The notes under the pieces are model-generated. The model was not told the origin of the DNA. It did not search any database and was given only the letters and a program-made list of their open reading frames with translations. DNA of 64,000 nt. Origin: Rhytidiadelphus loreus (taxonomy: Eukaryota; Streptophyta; Bryopsida; Hypnales; Hylocomiaceae). The position numbers and the translations under genes are program-made. Of the stretch, positions 22,715-35,694 are shown one piece after another. The stretch's first letter is position 1. Each line of letters opens with the position of its first letter. The DNA lies in the NCBI GenBank assembly GCA_947034895.1, contig OX344765.1:22635001-22699000 (forward strand). Direction: 5' to 3'.

Positions 22715-23084
22715 TTAAAGGGTTCTAATTGCAATAGGGGTGGGGGTGGGGTGCAACTCAACTCCTTGAAACAATTTTTCAGTAAATTTCCATAGGAAGA
22801 AAAATGGGATTGACATCAAACCCAAGTTGTTTCATTTGATTGTTTGGACCTTTGTGGAATTTTGTTACAAATTTTAGAAGTTTGAATCTTGACCATCCAT
22901 GTGACTTGGAAGATGCTCACGAACCTGCGAATTGAATGGAAAACAAAAAGCCAAGCTGCAAAGTTTTCTGTGATTGAATGACTTTGTGGCAGAAGCTGCG
23001 GAGTTGGAGAGAACATACGAAGAAAGAGGAGACAATGATGCAAAGGTTTCTTGTAATGTCACTTCACCCTCTAACAACATGGCG

Positions 23085-23295
23085 GCCTAAAAAAATGTCC
23101 AATGGATGACAAAAAATCGCTTTTTATGAGACAAAAGTGCAAATGTTCATCCTTGGAATTCTATGTGAAGGGGAGGTCTTGTTTAGTAGTTTGGCCTTCA
23201 ATGAATGCGCTTGGTTTTTCTAAGCAAATGATTTACACAATATTTGAAAAGGGTGATTTCCACAGTGACCATCTTTGACATATTATGCAGAGATG
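23085..23295 (+). mobile_element. E4-like element, ends decayed
   Basis: It shares 'gtccaatggatgacaa', 'gtgcaaatgttcatcct', 'ggggaggtcttg' and 'aaaagggtgatttcca' with E4 copy 1. The terminal TTAACCC bases are no longer visible. Confidence 0.45.
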
Positions 23296-26200
23296 TAAGT
23301 TGTAGGACATGCACATTTGAGGGTAAAAAGTTTGAAAGATGAACATAACCATTTGGAAAGAGTTGGAAATACTTCTTTTTGAAATTCAAGGATCATGATC
23401 TTGCAATTGGTAAAGTTTCTAACTCTAAATTTTAGGAAGTTGTACTTTAACAAATTAATTAAAGGATCTTGTGGTTGAATTTGTTAACGAATAAATATAG
23501 ATGAAGATTTTAGCTTTGCTTTGGATACGAGTATTTTAGGCCTAAAAACATTGTGGGTCTTTAGGAGTTATTACTCAAAACTTGGCCAACGTTGGATGCT
23601 TTTTGAAGTAGGATGCCTTTGTGAATTATTGAAAAGAACTCATTTTCTTTCACAATATTTTGCACACTTTAATTTAATCTTCAATGCTTATCTTTCTATC
23701 CAATTTAGAGATTTAGAAGCTTCAAAAGTTGATTTGAAACACTTGAAGATCATGTAACTCAAACATAAAATTTGAAAAGAAAAACAACTCAAGTTTTTTA
23801 AAGCCGGAACCATACAACATGTATAATACATCACAAATATATGAAAATCTCAAAAGATTTTTGAAATACCTTGAGCATTGGTTCATTATTTGAGCTACTT
23901 TGTCATTTCTTGCTACTTCTAAAGACATATAAAATATTTTAAAAGTACCTCAAAAATTATTTTTTCTTAAATGAAATTGTTTCTAGCAGTTACTAGTGTT
24001 GAGAAGAACAAGTTTAGAAAGAAGAAAAGTAAAAAAATATGAACTATGATCTTTTAGGCAAAAATACCCCTAGAAGGATGAGGTGAACAATTTTTTTTAA
24101 GAACTTTACCTTGCTTGCATCCGAAAGTATAACATTATTATGAAAATTACATCTCTCATCACTCCCATATTTTGATATTTTATTTCTCATAATGAGACTA
24201 TGAAGGTCAATTTAGGACAAATGACACTTTCAAATTGGATGAAGAGTCATATTCTTTTCCATACCACATGTCTACTTTAGCATTATGAGGCCCTTCTTTC
24301 TAGACCTTTGATTGACCAAGTTAAATCCAACCATTCAACACTGAGGTAATGCTTGGTAAATAATGTGAAAAAAGAGGTAAATTATAAAAAATAATATTCC
24401 TTACTACTCCCATAGTTCTTTCTCATATTGTGGCTCTACTTTCACATTACCTAGTCTATTTCTGAAGTAGTGGTAAGTAAGCATTGGGACAGGGAGCATG
24501 GTTATAATTGTTATATTATATACTTTGACCTTCTTTGACATCAAGTTGTTCTACTTTATAGAGGTGTGAACGAGAATGATTGAACAAGATGCATTAGATG
24601 AAATTTAATTGGTTTGGGGGGCTATGAGTTCTGTGAGTTCCTAGATTTTAGGAACTCATCGACAACAACTTGTTGATGTGTTTGAGAGACTACCATGTCA
24701 GAAAATAATAATAAAATATTTATTATTATTATAAATTTTAAATGATTTTTAATTATGAACAATAGTGGTTGGTTATCAGCATGGGGAACCAATTTGAAAT
24801 GGACCTCCATGGTTGCTAGAAAACATATAATGAGGTTTCTCCTCATTTATAGAAACAACGACTTGATAGAACACATTAGTTCTTAGAAACGTTAAATTTC
24901 TAGCACTATTTAGCCATCAAGAAATGAGCTCATGGGCATTAAAATTGAATGGAACAACACTTTGCTAGGCTGAGCATCAATTAGGGCAAGTCCTACGAGT
25001 CCCCTTTGGAAGATAAGAATTTCAAATAATATTTATCTTGGAAAAAAAATGAAAAAAAAAATTTAACACGGATGATAAGATTTGGAAATTTGGAATTTAT
25101 ATTTGGAATCAAAGACTCCGATTTATATCATGAGAATACAAATTGCCCAAAATAGGAGGCAAGTACCAATTATTTGCACGTGCAGGAAAAGAAAAATTCT
25201 CACCCCCTAAAAAAGGCCCATAGGACTACTACTATACATTGATAGCAAGTTTTGGCACTTCAGTGCCAAATATATTTATTTGAAATGGAAAAATAAGTTT
25301 GGCAATAATAAATTTGATTTATACCATTTCAACAAGACTTGGAAATTTCAACAAAATTACCATAGATGACATTGATTTCATGATCCAAAAAGGGATTTAC
25401 TAGTAACTGCTAGAAGCTACCTTGATCAATCATCAAATCTCCATGAACAAATGTATTCATATTCATTGATAGTATGTTTAACTTAAGTCCTATTGTTTGG
25501 AGGAATTTTCTTGTAATTTCAACAAATAGTAACAATGTATTGTGCTTGTAGGTGTCCTATCTTTTGAATGGAATGTAACAATGTCTTCTTGCTTGAATTA
25601 GTAGAAAGCTTGTCCATTGGGTGAACATGTAAGCTAGCCCTTTGTGTAGAAAACTTGACAATGTGCCATCTTTTGAGAGGATAGTGAGGCAGAGGTGCAT
25701 TTCAATTAATGCAAACCCCCTTCCATCCACGCAAAAGCCTCCATTAAAAAAATTATTGCCCCCCCTCCCCGATTTTTGTGATTATAGCTTTTTATTTATT
25801 ATCCTCCATCTCCCTCCTCCTATTTGAATTTGAGGGAGTACTTTACAACTCCAAACAATATGGGATATGTCCATTTAATCGTATCTTGTATTTGTATTTG
25901 TATCGTATCCATATCGTGGACACAAATTCATATCCATATTTATTATTTTCAAGATTAATGGTGTCAGGGGGGGGGGGAGGGAAAATTATTTTCTCAAAAT
26001 CAACGGCTCTCATTTTTTTCCAGTGAGGGATTTGAAACCCTAATGGCATGATCAAGGAGGGAGATAGCTAGGGTTTTAGGAGAACTTGCTTTCAATTTTG
26101 GGAATAAAATTATGAAAAATTTGCTATCCCATATTTCCTATTTTCCTACATGGAAAAATTTCCACCACTTCATACTACAACTACACACGATCTGCTCCAA

Positions 26201-26479
26201 AATTGCTTAAATTATTGGCTACATCACTACATGGTGCCTCAACCTTATTCTTCTCAATGTTTGCATGGTGTGTTGAAGGTGGATCACACACAAGTTTCTT
26301 AGTAGATGTCGCAAGCTACAAATAAACTCAAATTTAGTTGTCTTCATAGTTATGGAATGAGAAGAGTGTATGAGTAGCACTATGCAACCTTCATGATAGA
26401 GGGGTCCTTTGCCTTCTTTGGCATGTGGGATAGTCCCTAAAATGAATCTTCAATTGTATGGCTCAAATGGGGTTCATCT
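23296..26479. other. AT-rich intergenic DNA, no gene seen
   Basis: There is no exon-like frame. Minor features are an A/T palindrome at about 24,703-24,735 (aataataata against tattattatt), a pyrimidine run 'ccccccctcccc' at about 25,759, and a run of 11 G at 25,967-25,977. Confidence 0.5.
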
Positions 26480-27405
26480 TTACTTATTTTAGAAGTCTCA
26501 AGGTCATTTTTGTAGTAAAAAATCACTCAAAACTACTATTTTAAATGCAAACAATAAAAAATTATAAACATTAATTTGTTTCTTTTTTCATATCTAACTA
26601 GAGGATCTTCCACTAAATTGCTATGAGAATGTTTGGAAGAAAATTTTTAAACTTTGATGGTATTGATCACAAGATGTTAGAGTTTAAAGTGTAAAAAATG
26701 AATTTTTTTTCGTTCCTAGCTCAACTAGATTATAAGGCTTTGAATCCTCTCAACTTAAATCTTTTGTAATATAGATTGTGAATTTTACATTTTTTTATTT
26801 TGAAGAATTCAATTCAGGGTTTGGAATTTTTTTTAAACCCCTTGTGATTTTCATTCTATAAGAAACTGTTAAGTTGAAGTAGGTATAAGATAGAAGGAAA
26901 AACTAAATTGTTGATACTTCAAAAATAGAATTGAAAGATACTAATCTCAATGGTGAGATTGTTCTACAAAAAAAACTAAACCATATGCAACCTTTTTTTT
27001 AATTGTTAAAATTGAGTTAATAAACAAATCCAATACATTATTTTAGTAAGAATTTGCTAAGATTGCCAACAAAACAAGAAAATTTATAACTTTCACATCA
27101 CTTATCCAAATGGAATGAATCAAATCTTTCCACAAAGGTAAAATATAGAATCTTTATGAAGTAAAAAAATATTTTAAAATATTTTAGAATTTTTTTGTTG
27201 CCCTCCCTCGTTTGTTTTGGGCTTATTGTGGCATAACTATTGCTCCTTCGCCTTGATTGAAATAGAAATTATATTTTCAGAAAGCTAATAAGTTTTCCTA
27301 TCTTGAAAAGAATTCAAAAATCTAGTCAAAAATTGAAATTATAGGTACTTGCCTGAATCTTCAAGAATCCTATGAAGAAACTCCTTAAACTTTAGGAGTT
27401 ATCCC
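26480..27405 (+). mobile_element. Decayed TTAA-type element, subfamily E1 (~0.92 kb)
   Basis: It carries E1 landmarks in order: 'ctcaaaactactatttt', 'ttcttttttcatatctaac', 'aagtagaagt...taggtataaga...tagaagg', 'caatggtgagattgttcta', 'ccaaatggaatgaatcaaa' and 'ggtacttgcctgaa'. The end 'aaactttaggagttat' has lost the final TTAA by one change. The 5' boundary near 26,480 is uncertain. Confidence 0.55.
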
Positions 27406-27885
27406 CTTCAAGTATTCTACAAGGGATTATTTGTTTTCTTCAAGTAGCTAATAAAGATTAAGTGGGTTCAAAAGGTCTTAAGTTGAGAATGTTATGCACA
27501 AAAAAAGAAGCAAAAGATCAAGGTTTGATGAGTACATTTGACCTTTGGTAATTTGACATTGTAAATTATTCCAATTGCAAGCTCCATCTAATCCACACAA
27601 GAAAGATATATGATTATAGTTTTTGTTTTTGGGATTTGTGATACAAGATACAAAAAAAATTCCTTTCATGATCTTAGGACCGTTTCTCACTATCAATGTT
27701 TCACATCCAATTTTTCCAAGTCTCACTTCAAGGGCAAATCTCAACTTTTCTTGGATTGTAGATGGTGAATTAAAATATTATGTGTGAGACTTGGAGCTTC
27801 ATAATGTGAAGTTCAAAGTCCCAACTCTAAGCCCCAAGTTTTCTCATGTGAAATATTATAAGGCGAATATATGTTTAGAAATTAA
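27406..27885. other. AT-rich DNA, no gene seen
   Basis: Random short frames only, with no repeat end identified. Confidence 0.4.
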
Positions 27886-28057
27886 ACACTAGAAGAAACC
27901 CACATTTGAAGGGATGCATCTCGGGTGACATCCACGGTGTTCTAGTTGTTTTTATGTTAAGAACATATTACATTTGTTGTCATTGTTAACATAAAAACAA
28001 TTGGACCACCATGAATGTCACCTAAAATGTGTCACCAAAATGCAAGTTTCTTTTGGT
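27886..28057. mobile_element. Small foldback element (~170 bp)
   Basis: An imperfect hairpin. 27,924-27,964 (ggtgacatccacggtg to ttgtttttatgttaa) pairs with 27,982-28,022 (ttaacataaaaacaa to atgaatgtcacc). Weaker pairing extends outward to 'agaagaaacc' against 'gtttctttt'. Non-coding. Confidence 0.55.
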
Positions 28058-28175
28058 ATAACATTGTGAAATAGATCAAAAAGTAAAAAAACACACATTT
28101 TGGGGGCACTTTCATACACAATCTACAATGAATAGTTTTCTAAATAAAATCAATACACAAGGATGTTTGATTTAA

Positions 28176-29098
28176 CCCCTAAAGTTCCATTGTCCCCTCG
28201 GAGGACAATTTGGAATTCGGGCAGGTTCCTATGGGCTGATATTTTATCCTAATTTTTTGAAACTTTTTTTGAAAATAGAAAATCTGATAAGCTTTGTGGG
28301 GATATAATTTTTATTTCAATCGGTGCCCGGAAGCAAAAGTTATACCACAAAAAGGCTGAAACTGAACTCTGCGGGCAGCACAAAAAATATTGCAAAAATT
28401 CAAAATAAATTAAAATTTTCTTTTTTTCTCAAAGATAATGTTTTTGTCTACATCTAAAGCTTTGATTCATTCCACTTTGATTAGTGATGTGAAAGTTATG
28501 AACAATCTTATTTTTCGGACAATCTAAGTATCTTTTTGGAAAAAAAAACTTGTAGGATTCATCTCAGAATGCAATTTTCAAATTTTTTCAATTTTTTTTT
28601 TTGAAAAGTTTAAATTTGCTTGTTAGAATAATCTCACCATTAGGATTATTGTATTTCAATCTCATCTAAGAGCTATTATCAATTTAGTTTTTCTTTCAAT
28701 CTAGGACCTACTTCTACTTGACAATTTTTTGAAGTATGAAAATCAAGTTTTTATTTTTTGAAATTTTTTTCCTAGACTCCCAACTCGATTCTTCAACACA
28801 ATAAATTTTAAATTCAAACTCCACAGTGTAATTTTTTCCCACAAATAGAGATCAAAGTCATCTAAAATTGCAGTCCAGTGTTCAAAAAAACTTGTTTTTT
28901 CAACTTTGAATGCTCATATCTCTCAATCTGTACGGTCAAACTTCATGAAATTTTTATCACATGATCTAAAACAAGTAAAGTTTAAGATCCTACGGTTCAG
29001 TTCCAAAAAAAAAAAAAATTTGTTTTTTTAGACTAACGCAGTAGAAATGGCAGTTTTGAGTGGTTTTTGACAGAAAAATGGCCTTGGGACTTTAGGGG
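28176..29098 (-). mobile_element. TTAA-flanked non-autonomous element, subfamily E1 (923 bp, near intact ends)
   Basis: Perfect TTAA lies on both sides (28,172-28,175 and 29,099-29,102). The ends are CCCCTAAAGTTCCATTG and CCTTGGGACTTTAGGGG, giving a terminal inverted repeat of about 14 bp. The interior is the reverse complement of the element at 50,662-51,595 and contains no gene. TTAA target sites and CCC.../...GGG ends are the hallmark of the piggyBac superfamily; that assignment is inference, as no transposase is present. Confidence 0.7.
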
Positions 29099-29102
29099 TT
29101 AA

Positions 29103-30189
29103 AGTTATTCTTCTCATAATGTATATAGAATAATAAATGGAACTTGTAGCATGAGTTGGATTTTTATTTTTGTTAGACCCAACTTGAACTCCAAGCTTTA
29201 CTTCCTTGGCACCCCGACCTTCAAAAAGTACTACCATATAAGCATTTTTGAATGTATTGGACTTTAGAACATAGTGTAAAGCCCTAAGTTTAGATTTTCA
29301 ACTCTCTAATCAAAATTTGAGAATTTGGTGGAACTTGGGATGTAGAGAAGATTGGTCTTTAGATGTCAGATTACTCAAAATGTGCCACCAAAGTCAACTA
29401 AAAGTCAACTTTGAAAAAATAAACTTGTGAATGGGAAAGCCAAAGGGAGGTGTGTCTAGAAGAGGATTTGTCCGGGTAGTTCAATCCATTGGTCTTGGTG
29501 ATTCAACACCATTAGTCTCATAAGTCCAACCAACTTCTTTTTAACTTTCCAAACAATAGGAACAATAGGTATGATCATTAATATGACAAATCACTTGAAA
29601 CTTAATACTTGTCTAATGATTTTTTTCTTTTACTACAACAACCCAATCCATGTTTAATTTCATGAATGAATTGCTTGTACACTATAGATTTGTAATTTTG
29701 AACTTTCTTTATCGACCTTTAAATATGGTAGAGTTCATGAAATCACAACCATGCTTATTATCTATAATTTCTATGATTTTTTCAAAATTTTGAAGTATAT
29801 TAAAAGAATTTTATCAAAAAAATTATTTGATTGATATTTGTATTTTTTCTAATATTTTCAATATTTTACCATTTTCTTTGAATTTTACAAGTTCATTGAT
29901 TTCTTGATTTCTATCATTTTCATGATTTTTGTAAGTTTTCAAAGAAGGTTTAAACTATCAATAATTTCAACCCAAATTTGATAAATTTAAAGAAATTCTT
30001 TTAACTTCTAGCAATCCAAGATGGCTCCATTTGGCCCATCTTCCCAATGTCTCTTTGCAAGATGATGAAAAGGTTTTTAAGGATCTATTTTCATTTCGAG
30101 GGACAAAATATTTCTTTGGAAATTCAATATTTTTTGCTATAGAAATGATAAGGGCTTGAAATTTGGCTACGTGCAATCCCCATCCGCAA
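29103..30189. other. AT-rich DNA, no gene seen
   Basis: No exon-like frame and no repeat boundary I can support. Confidence 0.45.
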
Positions 30190-30957
30190 GACTTTTTAAG
30201 GATATGAAGCACAATATCCTTGGCTTAGAGGTCATGGAGATCTCAAACACCATAGAAATTAAAGATTAAAATAAGTTTAGAACAAACTTTCATATCATCT
30301 TACAATTGGAAAGATTTTTAAATTTTTTTTTGGTAAATTAGAAACATGATGAACTTTTTTTGGATTCAAAGTCAGGGCATGAGAATTTGATTTCTATGTA
30401 CAGTGGCCTATGGCAATGATAACAAGGACGGCAATGAGGTATTATTGATATATGACAATAATTTGGACTTCAATGACACTGAGTATGTCGTTTTTGTGGT
30501 GGTGATGAGCAATGTGTACCTTTGCCTTGTTGTCAATCTAAATATGACCTTTTGTTCAAATCTATTGTTAATTGTAGTTTTCAAAATATTGACAAATTTC
30601 TTGATGTGCTTCCTTTTCTTATTTGAGACTCTTCCTAAAACTTTAGTAGACAATAATTCTTATTGTCCTTATTCGAAAAGACTTAGAGTTTTCAAAGAGC
30701 CAATTGACTTTGGACCATTGATGCAAATACAATAAACATAAAAATTATATATATAAAATTATAAATATAATTTTACCAAGCACAATAGTTTAACAAATTG
30801 TAAACATGAGATATTTAGACTAAACATATTTTTGTATTTTACTTAAATCTTGTATCTTGTAAGTGATATATTTGTTAGATTTTATTACAAGAAGATAATT
30901 TTTTTAACAAGTTGGACAATGCTGCCCATCCTACCCAAAAACACTTTGGATAGCATA
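30190..30957. repeat. Outer arm (left) of an old inverted repeat; partner 34,030-34,663
   Basis: Reverse-complement blocks shared with 34,030-34,663 include 'gaggtcatggagatctcaaa', 'ttaaagattaaaat', 'gatgagcaatgtgta' and 'ccatagg'. Similarity ends at 'gatatgaagcac' here and 'cttcatat' there. The copies are clearly diverged. The frame at 30,403-30,735 lies in this repeat and I do not regard it as a gene. Confidence 0.55.
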
Positions 30958-31777
30958 ACCACTAAATGATTTGGACTCTATTTTTACCAAAAATGCTCCA
31001 AAATTGCCATTTTTAGGATAAGTATCCAATTTTAGAAAAAATCATTTTTAGATACATATAACCATAGGATCTTGAAGTATGCTAGATTGAGAAGATGTGG
31101 AAAAAAATTCAGAAATTTCCACCATGTAGATTGCAAGATATTGGCATTTACAAAACCCTGGGTAGCTCTCTTCAAAGGAAGTTGGCTACATGTTTGAAAT
31201 TTTTTCAGATCATTTGGAATTGTACAACATATAAATAGAAAGAAGCTGAGAATGATTCAAAATACTAAATTGTTAAGAATTTAGTTATGGAATTGAAAAA
31301 TGCCAATACCAATGGTTGCAATGCTTTAATAAACAATGTACACCTAATGTTTTTATTTGTTTTTCCAAAATATTGAAAATTGAGTTCAATAAAGGACTTC
31401 AAAAGTCATCCTAGAATAGAAATTTTGTAACTACTTGCAAACTAAAATTCTTCATAACTTTCATTTCATCAATCAAAATGGAATGATTCAAAGCCTTCTA
31501 TGAATATATAAATCTAGAAAAAAAAAATTCAAATTTTTATAATTTATAAAAGTGATTTTAAGAAAAAATTGTTGCCCCAACTGCCCGAACATTGTTGAAA
31601 ATTGCATATCAGACAAAAACTTTTAACCATGTAATCAAAAGTTATGAAAATTGTTGGGCCTTAAAGCTATTTCTTGGGCACGTGTCGTGTGAAAATTTCA
31701 AAGGAAAAAATTTTCCATTTGTAATTAGTTGTCCAAAATTGCTATTTTCCTAAAAATGAAATTTAGGATTTTAGGGG
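30958..31777 (+). mobile_element. TTAA-type element, subfamily E2 (820 bp)
   Basis: It starts after ATAA (decayed TTAA) with CCACTAAATGATTTGG and ends ATTTTAGGGG before TTAA at 31,778-31,781. It is inverted with respect to the copy at 33,106-34,025 and shares 'gatcatttggaattgtacaa', 'atgattcaaaatactaaatt' and 'tcaatcaaaatggaatgatt' with all E2 copies. Non-coding. Confidence 0.6.
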
Positions 31778-31781
31778 TTAA

Positions 31782-33101
31782 AACAGATACATCTAATGAA
31801 TTTCAAGTTTCCAAAATTATTCCTCAAGTTGTTGATATTACTTCAATTGATATTTCATGTTTTCTAATTCTAAATTCTATAATTTAAAATTTTAAAATTT
31901 TCAATCTAAATTAAATATACTAAAATGTCAATTTTGTCATTTTGTGGAACTTACTTTGAATACTTTAGAATCAAAATCCAATTGTAATTTACAAAACACC
32001 ACAATAAGTGTGGCTTCCATGCAAGGTAGATAAGCCTATTACCACCTTGATTTGCAAGTTGAATATCTTGGGACCACCTCTAAGAAAGGAAAATATTTTT
32101 TTAGAGGCGTGCGCTTGTTTGACAAATCAAACCCAGGTAGAATTATAATTTTTTGATTAAAAATTAAAAATTCTATGAATTTTTAAAGTGGTCTATTGTA
32201 AAATTATAAAACTATCCATAGAGTGGAGTCATAAACATCCCATAAACAACCTATAATGGCCTTTCTATGTATTTATTTGCACTTAAGTATTCACCAATTA
32301 AGTATTGACACATTACCTGTTGTTGGCATTAATGCATTGATTTTGTTATAAAATGAATGGATTTGGATGAATTTTGTGGTTGAATTGGAGCCAAAAGTAG
32401 AATGACAAAATTAGGCAATTGGTGGAAATGGTTTGGTCAATCATAAGCCGTAAACCAAGCAATTCATGCAGAATGATTGGTTTGCCACTTTGTTCTTACA
32501 ACATTGTTGAATTTTTAAAATTTCATTTCACATGGAGACAAATGTTAGAAATGGCAAAAGAAAATTGAGATTATTCATTTTTTTGAAAAAATATGAGTTC
32601 TTATGAATTTTTGAAGTATATTGCATGACTGACTCAAAAGAGTTTGTAGGCTACCCCCAAACCAACAAAAGTGTATCCATAATGGTCATCTTACTCACCT
32701 ATAGCCATTACAATTTTCCTACATTGATCCGAACATCAAGGTCTAGAAAAATCACTTTCTATTAATAGTGGTTTTACACTCAAAAGGTGAAATTTTCTAT
32801 TGTCATCACTAATCACTCTTACCATTCTTGGCACCAAAAACATTGATTGTGGTGACTAACTCAACCTAATGTAGCATGTCTCATTTATTAAAAAAGTTTG
32901 TTATATGTTGAAATAATACATGGATGGATCATTTTGAATAACTTGAAAACTTATTAGAAGACTTGTTTATTTGAAAACTTATGTATTTGAAAACTTCTTT
33001 GAAAACCCTCTACAAGGGCCAAATTATTGGAGACAAGATTTTGACTTAGAACCATCTAGGACCTAATTTGAAAAGAAACATTGTAGCACAATTTATGAAC
33101 C
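31782..33101. other. AT-rich spacer between two inverted E2 elements
   Basis: No gene, element or motif I can support. Confidence 0.45.
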
Positions 33102-33105
33102 TTAA

Positions 33106-34025
33106 CTCTTGAAGCCCTAAATTGTGTTCTTTAGCAATATAGTAATTTTAGACAACTCGCTATAAATGGAATTTTTTTTTTCTTTGAAATTTTCACACAA
33201 CACGTGTCAAAGGAGTAGCTTTTAAGGTCCAATAATTTTCATAACTTTTGATTACATTGTTAAAAAGATTTTGTATGATATGTAGTTTTCAACAATATTT
33301 GTGCAAGTCGGGCAACAAATTTTACAAAATATAAAAATTTGAATTTATATTTATATATTTATATATTTGTGGAAGGCTGAGAATCATTCCATTTTGATTG
33401 ATGAGATGAAAGTTATGAAGAATTTTAGTTTGCAAGTAGATTATAGGTAGTTATAGATTCTCTACTCTAGCCTCTAGGATAAACTTTGAAGTCTTCTATT
33501 TAATTCAATTTTCAATTTTTTAGAAAAAAAATTAAACAATAGTTGTAGAATTTTTACTATAACATTACAACCATTGGAATTAACATATTTCAATTCAATA
33601 AATAAGTTGTTAACAATTTAGTATTTTGAATCATTCTCTACTTCTTTCTACTTGTTTTATTTTTCTTATATATTGTACAATTCCAAATGATCTAAAAAAT
33701 TTCAAGCATTTAACCAACTTGCCTTGAAGGAATCTAAAGAGTAACCACCATTTTGGACATTTTTTCATACAAATGTGACTTTGTGAAGTATAGTTGTCCA
33801 AGTTTTTGCAAGGCCACAAAGAATATTTTTTTCACTTCAAACATTTTATCTTGCAATCTACATGGTAGAAATTTCTGAAATTTTTCCACATTTTTTCAAA
33901 CTAGCATACTATAGATCCCATGATTATATGTATCTAAATTTTTTTCTTTCTAAAATTTGGTACTTGTTTAGAAATGACAATTTTTGAGCGTTTTTGATGA
34001 AAACATATTAAAAAATCTTTAGGAG
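33106..34025 (-). mobile_element. TTAA-flanked element, subfamily E2 (920 bp)
   Basis: TTAA lies at 33,102-33,105 and 34,026-34,029. The ends are CTCTTGAAGCCC and AAATCTTTAGGAG. Its length agrees with the other full copies (923, 924). With 30,958-31,777 it forms the inner part of an old inverted repeat. Non-coding. Confidence 0.65.
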
Positions 34026-34029
34026 TTAA

Positions 34030-34663
34030 TGAACCGTAAACCCTAAGTGCTTTCATATCCATACTCTAAATGATGAGTAAGAGTTTTGATGGTCAAACTA
34101 CTATACTATTCTTTTATCCTAAACACTACTTGATCCTTCAAAAATCAACCTCCTTTTTATAATCAATTTGATGAAATTGAGATAAGACCTTTATTTGCAC
34201 AAAAATATAATAGAAGATATTCAAATATTCAAATATTCAAAAGTTCATAGAAAGGTTTAGACATTAAATGGCAAATGAAAGTCCCTCACAAACACATATC
34301 AAGACTGTTAGATAGGGAACATTTAAGAAGGTTGGACTCGTAGTCTTACACATTGCTCATCACCACTACAAAAAACAACGAACTCAACATCATCAAAAGT
34401 CCAAATTGTTGCCATATATTGACAATACTTCATCACCGTCCTCATCATTAATGCCATGGGCCACCTTCCATGGAACTCAGATTCTACTAGCTTGATTTTG
34501 AATCCAAATAAAGTTCATAATGTTTCTAATTTACTAAATTTTAAAAAAAAAATCTTTCCAATTGTAAGACAGCATGAAAGTTTGCTCTAAATTTATTTTA
34601 ATCTTTAATTTCTATGGTTTTTGAGATCTTCATGACCTCTAAGCCAAAGAGACTATACTTCAT
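34030..34663. repeat. Outer arm (right) of the old inverted repeat; ends at the palindrome border
   Basis: It is the partner of 30,190-30,957. Its similarity to that partner stops at 'cttcatat', within a base or two of the outer edge of the 12-kb inverted repeat (34,664). Confidence 0.55.
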
Positions 34664-35694
34664 ATACAATGATGGTAAAAGAAAATCCAATATAGCTTTT
34701 CATTGTTGATCGGACCGACAATTAGTATTCTTGCCCTTTTGCATGCCAAATGAATGTGTTTTTCTTTATTATACTAAATGGTTCAATAAAAACTTAAAAG
34801 TGTCCCATCAAATTGCAAATGAATGAATGAACCTTTTGATAAGTTTCAAAGTTGCATGGTGATGCTCATTGAATTCCAAAATCATAACATTAAAAATTAG
34901 TGCCAACCCTTGAAGCTCTAATTCCAACCCTTTGAACCCCAATTTTCCATTATGTGTAATTTCTACTACATTAAGATGTAAAAGAATAAAATTGGACGTA
35001 GAACTAGAGGTCCAAATTGGGTTGCAGTCCATAAATGATGTGTCTAACTACCTTCATTTCTTGAAAGATGATACCTCAAAGCTAGAGGTGCTACCTATGA
35101 ATTCTATGTCAAAGCATGTACTCGTACAAGGAAATGCACCATACTCAATAATTCAACACTCATAGCAAATTAGCAAACTTACTATTGTAAATCATGAATT
35201 GCTTTCAATGGATCTCATTAGTCATTAAATTGGAATTCCAATGTGCTTTATCAAAAAGAACTCAAATTATTAAACACAAAACCTTATTAAAAAGACAAAG
35301 TCAGTTTTCTAAAGAGAATATGCAAGACACCACATTCATTTGCAATGCATGCAACTCACACATGTTTCAAAAAGTACAAGAGCACAAAGTGTAATCCGTC
35401 ACATGATACTTGCTATTAATGAAGAGATGTCCATTTTTGAGTCCTTTGTTTTTAGTATTCAAACATACACAAATGACGGAGTTGGTGAAGATTCAATCCT
35501 CTACCTTTCATCAAATTGGGCTACAAACTATTACTACAAGTGATAAGAATTAGTATTAATAAACCATTGGTATACCAATTCATACAAGATGTGCTATGAA
35601 AATATGTTGGTACATCATTGTACCCTATGACAACATCTAAAGCTTTCCATCATTCAACAATAATTGTCCCTCTTGCGCATGAAGACATAGACTT
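34664..35694. other. Arm sequence beyond the AP2-like gene's 3' end (left copy)
   Basis: No gene is called here. Frames at 34,808-35,032 (-), 34,932-35,165 (+), 35,194-35,394 (+) and 35,340-35,543 (+) are short and overlap in opposite directions. The minus-strand one (ITHNGKLGFKGLELELQG) reads most like protein and lies on the same strand as the AP2-like gene. It is mirrored at 62,548-63,578. Confidence 0.4.

Noticed and set aside
30403..30735. 110-codon plus-strand frame
   Set aside because: It lies inside an old repeat whose partner copy at 34,030-34,663 does not keep the frame.
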